A stretch of DNA of 64,000 nucleotides from Siccirubricoccus sp. G192. GTDB taxonomy: Bacteria; Pseudomonadota; Alphaproteobacteria; Acetobacterales; Acetobacteraceae. The stretch is taken from contig NZ_JAHREN010000001.1 of the NCBI RefSeq assembly GCF_019084075.1, positions 4,056,501-4,120,500 of the forward strand. The letters are read 5' to 3'. Both the position numbers and the translations under genes were made by a program. The first letter of the stretch is position 1; each line of letters begins with the position of its first letter. Positions 10,571 to 17,678 of this stretch are shown here, piece by piece. A model generated the notes under the pieces. The model had not been told where the DNA came from, ran no database searches, and saw only the letters and a list, made by a program, of their open reading frames with translations.

Positions 10571-10653
10571 GCCCCTGTGGCGGAACGGTAGACGCGGCGG
10601 ACTCAAAATCCGTTGCTCGCAAGAGCGTGGGAGTTCGAGTCTCCCCGGGGGCA
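10571..10653 (+). tRNA. tRNA-Leu (anticodon CAA)
   Basis: An 83-nt class II tRNA. The acceptor stem GCCCCTG pairs with CGGGGGC (one G.U) and the discriminator base is A10653. The anticodon loop CTCAAAA on the stem CGGA/TCCG gives CAA. There is a long variable arm (TTGCTCGCAAGAGCGT region), and the T-arm GGGAG-TTCGAGT-CTCCC is perfect. The 3' CCA is not encoded. No integrase or duplicated 3' end lies downstream, so it is not acting as an attachment site here. Confidence 0.95.
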
Positions 10654-10715
10654 TGTCAGCGCCGGCATCGCTTCGCCAGTCGCCATCCGGCCAAGCCCCG
10701 CTTCGGGGAGATCGC

Positions 10716-10979
10716 CTAGGCGACCTGTGCGCGGCCTTTCGCCGGGTCCGCAACCTGCCGCGCCGGCCTGGCCTGCGGCTGGCGGGCTTGCCTACCCTCG
10801 ATGACGGCGAGTTGCGGCGCATCGACCTTCGCTATTGCCATGCGGCGGCGGATTTCCGCGGCATCGCGGCGCCGGCCGAGGTGCCGATGGATGGCGAGCG
10901 CGACGAGAGCGGCCACAGCCGCGCCGAGCGTCGGCGGGAGCGTGGATTCCATAAATTGCAAAATCGCCTCGCCCACCAT
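10716..10979 (-). CDS. Small single-helix membrane protein, 87 aa
   Basis: Starts MVGEAILQFMESTLPPTLG, followed by one short hydrophobic helix (AAVAALVALAIHRHL) and a basic, probably cytoplasmic tail (GRRRDAAEIRRRMAI, later Gln/Arg/Ala-rich). The start is supported by a good Shine-Dalgarno (GAGGAGAAG) upstream of ATG 10979, which argues against the overlapping plus-strand frame. Homologues of such small anchored proteins are common but unnamed. It is orphaned between tRNA-Leu and the lipid A cluster. Confidence 0.55.
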   Translation of the reverse strand: MVGEAILQFMESTLPPTLGAAVAALVALAIHRHLGRRRDAAEIRRRMAIAKVDAPQLAVIEGRQARQPQARPARQVADPAKGRAQVA

Positions 10980-11482
10980 CGTTTTCTTCTCCTCGAGCCC
11001 GCGAATCATGTTTCGGGAGCATCATGGAGCGGTGTTCGCGTTTCGTCACGTCCTAATTATGGGCATTAGTATAATTTTTGGTGATGGCCTGGTATCTTGG
11101 GCGCCGGGGCTGAAGTGGGGTTTTCACCTCACCCCGGCCGATCGTGCATCCGGGCGACCGCGCGGCCCCGATGTTTCCCAATGGTAAAGAGATAATTCAC
11201 GCTCGGAATCATCGCCTTTTCGCTCCGGGTAGCCTGACACCCGGGGGTGTGAAGGCCGACCGGGCAACAGCAAGCAGTCCATCCCATATGGCTTCTGTTA
11301 TAGATGATGCGGCATCTCCTGATCCCTGCCCGGCTCCACCCGCCGGTACCGTCCCGGAAGAAGCCCGGCCGCCCAGGCAACCGTTTCCTGGAACGCGCCC
11401 AGGCAGCGGAGGCGGCGCTTGCCAAGCGGCGCGGATCGGGCCAAAGACCGCACCCCTTTCCCTGGCTGCCCGGAGATACCCC
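10980..11482. other. Intergenic region upstream of acpXL (about 500 bp)
   Basis: Non-coding as far as I can tell. It has an AT-rich patch at about 11040-11085, including a TATAAT at 11070-11075, unusual for this GC-rich DNA. This is probably the promoter zone for acpXL, for the divergent small gene, or for both. No convincing TTGACA-like box sits 16-18 bp from it. The right half is GC-rich and carries short open frames without domain similarity. Confidence 0.4.
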
Positions 11483-11770
11483 ATGGCCTCGGCGTTCGAC
11501 CGCATCGCCGACATCATCGCGGAGACGAGCGATGTCCCGCGCGACAAAATCACCCCTGACAGCCATGTCATCGAGGATCTCGGCATCGACAGCCTGGATT
11601 TCCTCGACATCGTCTTCGCCATCGACAAGGCCTTCGGCATCAAGGTCCCGGTCGAGGCCTGGACGCAGGAGGTCAATGCCGGCGATGCCCCGGCGGAACA
11701 GTATTTCGTCATGAAGAACCTGGCGGCGCGGATCGAGGAACTGGTGGCGGCGAAAGCCGCCGGCGGCTGA
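11483..11770 (+). CDS. acpXL: Acyl carrier protein AcpXL
   Basis: A 95-residue specialised acyl carrier protein that holds the growing very-long-chain (typically 27-hydroxyoctacosanoyl) group for lipid A in Rhizobiales. The phosphopantetheine Ser37 is in [19 protein letters not shown]. The N-terminus [20 protein letters not shown] and the segment [19 protein letters not shown] are diagnostic of AcpXL and absent from housekeeping AcpP. ATG 11483 is internal to a longer open frame whose upstream part is not ACP-like. It leads the operon acpXL-fabZXL-fabF2XL-fabF1XL-adh-lpxXL, in the order known from Rhizobium and Sinorhizobium. Confidence 0.93.
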   Translation: MASAFDRIADIIAETSDVPRDKITPDSHVIEDLGIDSLDFLDIVFAIDKAFGIKVPVEAWTQEVNAGDAPAEQYFVMKNLAARIEELVAAKAAGG

Positions 11771-11780
11771 ACCCTCCGCC

Positions 11781-12236
11781 GTGCGCCTCGAATACTTCCA
11801 GATGATCGATCGCGTCCTGGCGGTCGGCCCGGAGAGCCTCACCGCCGAGGCGACCGTCCCGGAGCGGAGCCCGGTCTTCGAGGGGCATTTCCCCGGCCAC
11901 CCGCTGGTGCCGGGGGTGCTGCTGGTGGAAACCATGGCCCAGGCCTCCGGCTACCTGCTGCTGGCCCGCTGCAATTTCGACCGGATGCCCTTCCTGGCCG
12001 GCGTGCGCGAGGCCAAGCTGCGGAGCTTCGTCGGCCCCGGCACGGTGCTGACGGTGGAGGCCAGCCTGGTGCATGACGGTTCCGGCTATGCCGTGACCGC
12101 CGGACGGATCAGCGCCGGCGGCAAGCGCATCTGCGACGCGGAGCTGACCCTCCGCACCCTTCCCTTCCCGGCGCCCGAGCTAGAGGCCGCCATGCGCGCC
12201 CAGGCCGAACGCATCGGGCTCACCGGAGCAGCCTGA
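11781..12236 (+). CDS. fabZXL: 3-hydroxyacyl-ACP dehydratase, FabZ-like (FabZXL)
   Basis: A 151-residue hot-dog-fold dehydratase starting with GTG 11781, 10 bp after acpXL. The active-site His36 lies in EGHFPGHPLVPGVLLVETMAQ and the catalytic acid is Glu50, 14 residues on, the FabZ spacing. It would remove water from 3-hydroxyacyl-AcpXL during elongation. The second half (VREAKLRSFVGPGTVLTVE) matches the FabZ/FabA beta-sheet. Its place in the acpXL operon supports a dedicated role; the housekeeping fabZ is normally beside lpxA and is not in this window. Confidence 0.88.
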   Translation: MRLEYFQMIDRVLAVGPESLTAEATVPERSPVFEGHFPGHPLVPGVLLVETMAQASGYLLLARCNFDRMPFLAGVREAKLRSFVGPGTVLTVEASLVHDGSGYAVTAGRISAGGKRICDAELTLRTLPFPAPELEAAMRAQAERIGLTGAA

Positions 12237-12260
12237 CATGCCCCAGCGGAACGGCATTCG

Positions 12261-13436
12261 ATGACCGAGCCCGTCTGGATCACCGGGATCGGCCTGGTCT
12301 CCTCGCTCGGCGAGGGCGCGGCGCCGCATCTGGCGGCCCTGGCCGACCCGGCGGCGAAGCCGGTGCTGGACGAGACCGGCTTCGCCCCCTTCCCCGTGCA
12401 TCCGCTGCCGCCGCTCGACCTCGACCGGCAGATCCCGAAAAAGGGCGACCAGCGGCAGATGGAGCCCTGGCAGCGGCTCGGCACCTATGCGGCGGGTCTG
12501 GCCCTCGACAGCGGCGCGGCGCGCGGCCTAGTCGGCGACATGCATCTGGTGGTCGCGGCCGGTGGCGGCGAGCGCGACATCGCCCTCGATGAGGCGGTGG
12601 CCGCGGAGCTTGCCCCTCTGCCGCCCGCCGAGGCTGCCCGGCTGCTGAACGAGCGGCTGGCGAATGGGCTCCGCCCCACCCTGTTCCTGGCGCAGCTTTC
12701 TAACCTGCTGGCCGGCAACATCTCCATCGTGCATGGCGTCACCGGCTCCTCCCGCACCTTCATGGGCGAGGAGCAGGCGGCGGCCGATGCGGTGCGGATC
12801 GCCGCGGCACGGCTGGCCGAGGGGCGCGGCGAGATCGCCCTGGCCGGCGGCGCCTATATCGCCGGGCGCTGGGACATGCTGCTGCCCTATGCGGCCGGCG
12901 GCAGCCTTTGGCGCGGCGCCTGGGCGCCCGTGGCGCAGCGGCTGGCCGGCGGCACCGATGGCGGCATGGTGATGGGCACCGCTGGCGCCTTCCTGCTGCT
13001 GGAAACCGAATCCCATGCCAGGGCCCGCGGCGCCGCGGGCCTCGCGCGCCTCACCATGGTCGCCACCGGCGCGGCGCGGCGGCGCGGCAAGGATACGGCG
13101 CGCGCCTCCACCCTGGCACTGGCGGAGCAGATCCGGCCGCTGCTGCGGGATGGCTATGCGGTGCTCTCGGGCGCCACCGGCGCCGCCGCGCCGGGCACGG
13201 AGGAGGCTGGCTTCCTGGCCGACCTGCGGGAGAGCGGGCCGGCGCAGGGCCCGCTCCGCTACAGCGCCGACCTCATCGGCCATACGGTGGAGGCCGCCTT
13301 TCCCGCCAACCTGGCCCTGGCTGCGCTGGCGCTCGGGCAGGATGGGGCGCCGGCACAGGTCCTGGTCACCGGCTTCGGCCTCTGGCGCGGCGAGGCGCTG
13401 GCCCTGGTCGAGCGCATCGACGGAGGCGCGACATGA
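12261..13436 (+). CDS. fabF2XL: Beta-ketoacyl synthase-like protein FabF2XL, catalytic Cys missing
   Basis: A 391-residue thiolase-fold protein starting VWITGIGLVSSLGEG. The nucleophile position, normally TACATG, reads VTGSSRTFMGEE (about residues 160-170), so the Cys is replaced by Ser. The HGTGT His is also gone (SGATGAAAPGTEE). Only the C-terminal GHT (SADLIGHTVEAAFPAN) survives. It is therefore unlikely to condense on its own and resembles chain-length-factor subunits. The next gene, encoding an intact KAS, starts inside its stop codon (ATGA overlap), which would give equimolar partners. Published Rhizobium clusters carry the same fabF2XL-fabF1XL pair; a KAS/CLF heterodimer is my inference. 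Confidence 0.85.
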   Translation: MTEPVWITGIGLVSSLGEGAAPHLAALADPAAKPVLDETGFAPFPVHPLPPLDLDRQIPKKGDQRQMEPWQRLGTYAAGLALDSGAARGLVGDMHLVVAAGGGERDIALDEAVAAELAPLPPAEAARLLNERLANGLRPTLFLAQLSNLLAGNISIVHGVTGSSRTFMGEEQAAADAVRIAAARLAEGRGEIALAGGAYIAGRWDMLLPYAAGGSLWRGAWAPVAQRLAGGTDGGMVMGTAGAFLLLETESHARARGAAGLARLTMVATGAARRRGKDTARASTLALAEQIRPLLRDGYAVLSGATGAAAPGTEEAGFLADLRESGPAQGPLRYSADLIGHTVEAAFPANLALAALALGQDGAPAQVLVTGFGLWRGEALALVERIDGGAT

Positions 13437-14767
13437 GCCAAGCGCAAGATCGGCCCGCCTCCGGCGCGACAAATGTCCCGCGCGCCTCCGGCGCGACACG
13501 CGATCATCTCGGGCGGCCGCTGGTGGCCGTCACCGGCATTGGCCTGATGACACCGCTGGGCTTCGGCGTGGCGGAGAGCTGGGCCGGGCTGCTGGCCGGG
13601 CGCTCCGGCATCCGCAGCATCACCCGCTTCCCGACCGATCACCTGAAGACCAGCATCGCCGGCGCCGTGGACCTGCCCGAGGACCGGGAGGGCGCGCCGC
13701 TCACCGCTGCCGCGCGGGTGGAGCGCCTGGCGGTGCTGGCGGCCGAGGAGGCCGTGGCGGATGCCGGCATCGGCGGGCCCGGCGATTTCCCCGGCCCGCT
13801 CTTCCTCGGCATGCCGCCGGTCGAGGTGGAATGGCCGCACCGGTTCGACCTCGCGCGGCATGGCCAGGGGCCGGAGGCTGGCCGCTACCCCGCCATGATC
13901 GCCGCGGCGGAAGGCCGGCGGGATCTGTTCGAGACCTGCCTCTTCGGCGGTGTCGGGGAGCGTTTGGCGGACCGCTTCGGCACGCGCGGCGCGCCGATCT
14001 CGCTCACCACCGCCTGCGCCACCGGCGCCTCGGCGATCCAGCTCGGCGTCGAGGCGATCCAGCGCGGTGAGGCCGCAGCGGCGCTCTGCATCGGTGCCGA
14101 GGGCAGCGTGCAGCCGGAGTCGCTGATCCGCTTCTCGCTGCTCTCGGCCCTCTCCACCCGCAACGACGACCCCGCCCGCGCCTCCCGTCCCTTCGAGAAG
14201 ACGCGCGAGGGCTTCGTGATGGCCGAGGGCGCCGCGGCGCTGGTGCTGGAAAGCCTGGAGGGCGCGCGGGCGCGCGGCGCCAGGGTGCTCGGCCTGGTGC
14301 TCGGCTGCGGCGAGCGGGCGGATAAGTTCCACCGCACCCGCAGTAACCCGGATGGCGGCGCGATCATCGGCGCCATGCGCGCGGCCATCGCCGATGCCGG
14401 GCTGGAACCCGCGCAGATCGACTATGTGAACGCGCATGGCACCGGCACGCCGGAGAACGACAAGATGGAGACGCTCGGCATGCGCGCCGTCTTCGGCGAT
14501 GCGCCGCCGCCGATCTCCTCCAACAAGTCGATGATCGGCCATACCCTCTCGGCCGCCGGGGCGATCGAGGCGGTGTTCAGCCTGCTCACCATCCGCGACG
14601 GCCGCCTGCCGCCAACCATCAACCACGAGACGCCCGACCCGGCGATCCCGCTGGATGTGGTGCCGAATGTCGCGCGCGACGCGAAGGTGGCGCGGGTGCT
14701 GTCCAACTCCTTCGGCTTCGGCGGGCAGAATGTCTGCCTGGTGCTGGGAGCGGAGCCGGCGGGCTGA
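13433..14767 (+). CDS. fabF1XL: Beta-ketoacyl-ACP synthase FabF1XL
   Basis: A 444-residue KAS II-type condensing enzyme with an intact triad: Cys195 in LTTACATGASAIQLG, His335 in YVNAHGTGTPENDKME and His370 in SNKSMIGHTLSAAGAIEAV. It would extend acyl-AcpXL with malonyl units. The core begins near residue 28 (GRPLVAVTGIGLMTPLG). The preceding 27 residues contain a duplicated ASGAT block encoded by a 27-bp tandem repeat (see the repeat entry), absent from normal KAS proteins. ATG 13433 overlaps the fabF2XL stop by 4 bp. Confidence 0.92.
   Translation: MSQAQDRPASGATNVPRASGATRDHLGRPLVAVTGIGLMTPLGFGVAESWAGLLAGRSGIRSITRFPTDHLKTSIAGAVDLPEDREGAPLTAAARVERLAVLAAEEAVADAGIGGPGDFPGPLFLGMPPVEVEWPHRFDLARHGQGPEAGRYPAMIAAAEGRRDLFETCLFGGVGERLADRFGTRGAPISLTTACATGASAIQLGVEAIQRGEAAAALCIGAEGSVQPESLIRFSLLSALSTRNDDPARASRPFEKTREGFVMAEGAAALVLESLEGARARGARVLGLVLGCGERADKFHRTRSNPDGGAIIGAMRAAIADAGLEPAQIDYVNAHGTGTPENDKMETLGMRAVFGDAPPPISSNKSMIGHTLSAAGAIEAVFSLLTIRDGRLPPTINHETPDPAIPLDVVPNVARDAKVARVLSNSFGFGGQNVCLVLGAEPAG
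13456..13509 (+). repeat. 27-bp tandem palindromic repeat inside fabF1XL 5' end (2 units)
   Basis: Two units with an exact 27-bp period begin at 13456 and 13483. Both start with CGCCTCCGGCGCGACA; its core GCGCC-TCC-GGCGC (the first G is replaced in unit 1) can fold as a small hairpin. The unit length is nine codons, so the frame is kept and the protein gains two ASGAT-containing blocks. A differently sequenced but same-period array sits at 39514-39594. Confidence 0.7.
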
Positions 14768-14770
14768 GCC

Positions 14771-15814
14771 ATGCCGCAGATGGGGGCCACCATGCGCGCA
14801 TTGCAGTTGTTCGGCGACCGTGACAGCCGCCTGGTCGAGGTCCCGCCGCCGCCGCCGCCCGGCCGCGGCGAGGTGCAGCTTCGCATCCGCGCGGTCGCGC
14901 TGAACCATATCGATGTCTGGGGCTGGCGCGGCATGGCCTTCGCCAAGCGCAGGCTGCCGCTGACGGTGGGTGCGGAGGCGGTGGGCGAGGTCGTGGCTCT
15001 GGGCGAAGGTGTCACTGGTCGCGCCATCGGCCAGCGGGTCGCGCCCTATGGCGCGCTGACCTGCGGCCATTGCCGCGCTTGCCGCGAGGGGCGCGACAAT
15101 CTCTGCGAGAACGTCTCCGGCGTCATGGGCTTCCATGTCGATGGCTTCGCGCAGGAACTGGTGAACCTTCCGGCGCGGCTGACGGTGCCGGTGCCGGATG
15201 GCGTGGCGGTGGAGGATGCCGCCTGCGCCGCCGTCACCTTCTCCACCGTCGAGCACATGCTCTTCGACAATGCGCGGCTGGAGCCGGGCGAGACCATCCT
15301 GGTACAGGCCGGCGGATCGGGCATTGGCACCGTCGCGATCAAGCAGGCCAAGGCGCTCGGCTGCACCGTCATCGCCACTGCCGGCGATGACGAGAAATGC
15401 GCCAGGGCCCGGGCGCTCGGCGCCGATCATGTGGTGAATTACAGCACGCAGAACTTCCCGACCGTCGCGCGCCGCGTCACCGGCAAGCGCGGCGTCGATG
15501 TGGTCTTCGAGCATGTTGGCGCCGCCACCTGGGCCGGCAGCCTGCTGTCGCTGCGCATGGGCGGGCGGCTGGTGACTTGCGGCTCCACCAGCGGGGTCAG
15601 TGCCGAGACCAACCTGATGATGATCTTCCAGCGGCAGTTGCGGATCTTCGGCTCCTTCGGCGCCTCCCTGCGCAACGTCGCGGATGGGCTGGCGAAGATG
15701 GCGGGCGGCATGACGCCGGTGCTGGACACGGTGGCGCCGCTGGAGGGCTTCGCCGAGGCGCTGGCGCGGCTGGAATCGCGGCGGGTCTTCGGCAAGATCG
15801 TGGTCACGCTCTAG
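14771..15814 (+). CDS. Zinc-type medium-chain dehydrogenase/quinone-oxidoreductase-like protein (Adh2XL position)
   Basis: A 347-residue MDR protein. The NAD(P)-binding loop is VQAGGSGIGTVAIKQAKALG. The structural zinc Cys set is C98, C101, C104 and C112 (CGHCRACREGRDNLC). The catalytic-zinc ligands of alcohol dehydrogenases are replaced (NHID for the Cys, GAEAVG instead of GHE), so hydride transfer without a catalytic zinc is expected, as in enoyl reductases. In the lipid A very-long-chain cluster this gene (adh2XL/fabXL5 class) is proposed to perform the enoyl reduction. It lies 3 bp after fabF1XL. ATG 14792 (MRALQLFGD) is a possible alternative start. Confidence 0.85.
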   Translation: MPQMGATMRALQLFGDRDSRLVEVPPPPPPGRGEVQLRIRAVALNHIDVWGWRGMAFAKRRLPLTVGAEAVGEVVALGEGVTGRAIGQRVAPYGALTCGHCRACREGRDNLCENVSGVMGFHVDGFAQELVNLPARLTVPVPDGVAVEDAACAAVTFSTVEHMLFDNARLEPGETILVQAGGSGIGTVAIKQAKALGCTVIATAGDDEKCARARALGADHVVNYSTQNFPTVARRVTGKRGVDVVFEHVGAATWAGSLLSLRMGGRLVTCGSTSGVSAETNLMMIFQRQLRIFGSFGASLRNVADGLAKMAGGMTPVLDTVAPLEGFAEALARLESRRVFGKIVVTL

Positions 15815-15816
15815 CC

Positions 15817-16705
15817 ATGTCCCGCCTGGCCGATGCCGCACTCGCGGCGTTGGTGCGCGGCGCCTTCGCCCTGCTCCGCGCACTCGGCCCGGACCGCGCT
15901 GCGGCGCTCGGCGCCAGCATCGCGCGCAACCTCGGGCCGCTCACGCCGGTGCATCGGGTGACGCTGGACAACATCGCCCGGGCCTTCCCCGAGTTGCCGC
16001 CGGCCGAGCATCGCCGCATCGGGCGCCTGGCCTGGGACAATCTCGGCCGCACCGCCTGCGAATACGTGCATCTCGACCGCATCTGGGACTACGACCCGGC
16101 ACGGCCCGGCATCGGGCGGATCGAGGCGGCGCCCGAGATGATCGCGCGCTTCGAGGAACTGCGCGACGACGGCAAGCCGGCCCTGTTCTTTGGCGCGCAT
16201 CTGGCGAATTGGGGAATTGCCGGCGATCGCCGCGGCACGGCACGGGCTGGATGCCGCGGTGCTCTACCGTACGCCGAACAACCGGGCGGTGGCGCGCGAC
16301 ATCCTGGCGCTGCGCGCCAATAGCATGGGGGAGCTGATCCCGGCCGGCATGACCGCGCCGATCCGCATGCTGGAGGCGCTGGACGAGGGCAAGCATGTCG
16401 GCATGCTGGTGGACCAGCGCTTCGGCCGGGGCCCGCGGGTTCCCTTCTTCGGCCGGCCGGCGGCGAGCAACCCGCTGATCGCCCGGCTGGCGCGGCGCTT
16501 CGACTGCCCAGTGCATGGCGCCCGCGCCATCCGCCTGCCCGGTGGCCGCTTCCGGCTGGAACTCACCGAAGCCGTCACCCTGCCGCGCGATGCCTCCGGC
16601 CGCGTCGATGTGGAGGCGGCAACAGCGCTGATGAACCGCATCATCGAGGGCTGGGTCCGCGAATATCCGGGGCAGTGGCTGTGGATGCACCGCCGCTGGC
16701 GGTGA
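15817..16705 (+). pseudogene. lpxXL: Lipid A very-long-chain acyltransferase LpxXL, one frameshift
   Basis: A lauroyl/myristoyl acyltransferase-family protein (LpxL/HtrB type) expected to move the very-long-chain acyl group from AcpXL to lipid A at the inner membrane. The first frame holds the N-terminal helix and FFGAHLANW, which corresponds to the catalytic H-x4-D/N-W box. It then breaks at the G4 run 16211-16214. The second frame continues with ELPAIAAARHGLDAAVLYRTPNN, VGMLVDQRFGRGPRVPFFGRPA and the C-terminal WLWMHRRWR. Removing one G joins them into about 295 residues (start ATG 15817, 2 bp after adh). As an extra base in a G-run, it may be a consensus error. Confidence 0.85.
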
Positions 16706-16720
16706 CGGCCGCGGGTGGGC

Positions 16721-17602
16721 TCAACCCGTCTCGCGCAGCATGCGGATGATGCCGGAGAAATCCGTGCTTCCGCCGCCCGTCTCCACGAATCGCCGGTAGA
16801 GCTCCAGCGCCTGCGCGCCGAGCGGCGTCGCTGCGCCGGTTGCCTGCGCCGCCTCCTGCGCCAGGCCGAGATCCTTGGCCATCAGCGCCGCCGAGAAGCC
16901 CGGCCGGTAGTCGCGATTCGCCGGGCTGGCCGGCACCGGACCGGGCACCGGGCAATAGGTGGTCAGCGCCCAGGAGGCGCCCGAGGATTTCGAGGCGACG
17001 TCGAATAGCGCCTGATGGCTGAGGCCAAGCCGCTCCGCCAGCACGAAGGCCTCGCTGGTGACGATCATGGTCGCGGCCAGCATCATGTTGTTGCAGACCT
17101 TGGCCGCCTGCCCCGCGCCCGCCCCGCCGCAATGCACCACGGTGCGGCCCATGGCGCGCAGGATCGGCTCGGCCCGGGCGAAGGCATCCTCCGGCCCGCC
17201 GACCATGAAGGTGAGCGTGCCCGCCTCCGCCCCCATCACGCCGCCCGAGACCGGCGCATCCAGCATCGGCCGGCCGGCGGCGGCGGCGACCTCGCGCGCG
17301 GTGGCGACATCGATGGTGGAGCAGTCGACCAGCACGGCGCCGGCCTCGCTGGCCGCGGCCATGCCACCGGCACCGGTCCAGGCATCCCGCACATGCTGGC
17401 CGGCGGGGAGCATGGTGAGCAGGAATTCCGCGCCCCGCGCCGCCGCTGCCGCGCTTTCGGCGCGGCTGGCGCCGGCCGCCACCACGCCTTCCAGCGCCGC
17501 CGGGACGATGTCGAAAACCGCGACCTGATGCCCGGCCTTGAGCAGGTTGCGGGCCATCGGGCCGCCCATGTTGCCGAGGCCGACGAAGCCGATGCGTGCC
17601 AT
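16721..17602 (-). CDS. mmsB: 3-hydroxyisobutyrate dehydrogenase family protein
   Basis: A 293-residue beta-hydroxyacid dehydrogenase. The Rossmann motif is RIGFVGLGNMGGPMARNL, substrate loop 1 is DAPVSGGVMGAEAGTL, the catalytic Lys is in GAGQAAKVCNNMM, and the C-terminal helix pack ends GGGSTDFSGIIRML. This matches MmsB (valine degradation: 3-hydroxyisobutyrate to methylmalonate semialdehyde). Tartronate semialdehyde reductases are close relatives, so the substrate is not certain. The start is ATG 17602, behind GGGAGGGTTCAGG. It is convergent with lpxXL, and no other valine-degradation genes are adjacent. Confidence 0.88.
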   Translation of the reverse strand: MARIGFVGLGNMGGPMARNLLKAGHQVAVFDIVPAALEGVVAAGASRAESAAAAARGAEFLLTMLPAGQHVRDAWTGAGGMAAASEAGAVLVDCSTIDVATAREVAAAAGRPMLDAPVSGGVMGAEAGTLTFMVGGPEDAFARAEPILRAMGRTVVHCGGAGAGQAAKVCNNMMLAATMIVTSEAFVLAERLGLSHQALFDVASKSSGASWALTTYCPVPGPVPASPANRDYRPGFSAALMAKDLGLAQEAAQATGAATPLGAQALELYRRFVETGGGSTDFSGIIRMLRETG

Positions 17603-17678
17603 CCTGAACCCTCCCTGCGCTTTCCGCGTCCTGCCGCAGTCTGGCCCAGGCGGGGCCGGGCTGGCCAGAGAAGTGCCT

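Noticed and set aside
10571..10653. tRNA-Leu as an integration site for a mobile island
   Set aside because: No integrase, no repeated tRNA 3' end and no change in composition nearby.
10653..11069. A plus-strand open frame directly after tRNA-Leu
   Set aside because: The opposite strand carries a frame with a membrane helix and a clear ribosome site.
11304..11714. A 136-codon frame upstream of and overlapping acpXL
   Set aside because: Basic low-complexity translation, overlaps acpXL in another frame and has no ribosome site.
13259..15883. An 874-codon minus-strand open frame across fabF1XL and adh
   Set aside because: Antisense shadow of two well-supported genes, no ribosome site or motif.
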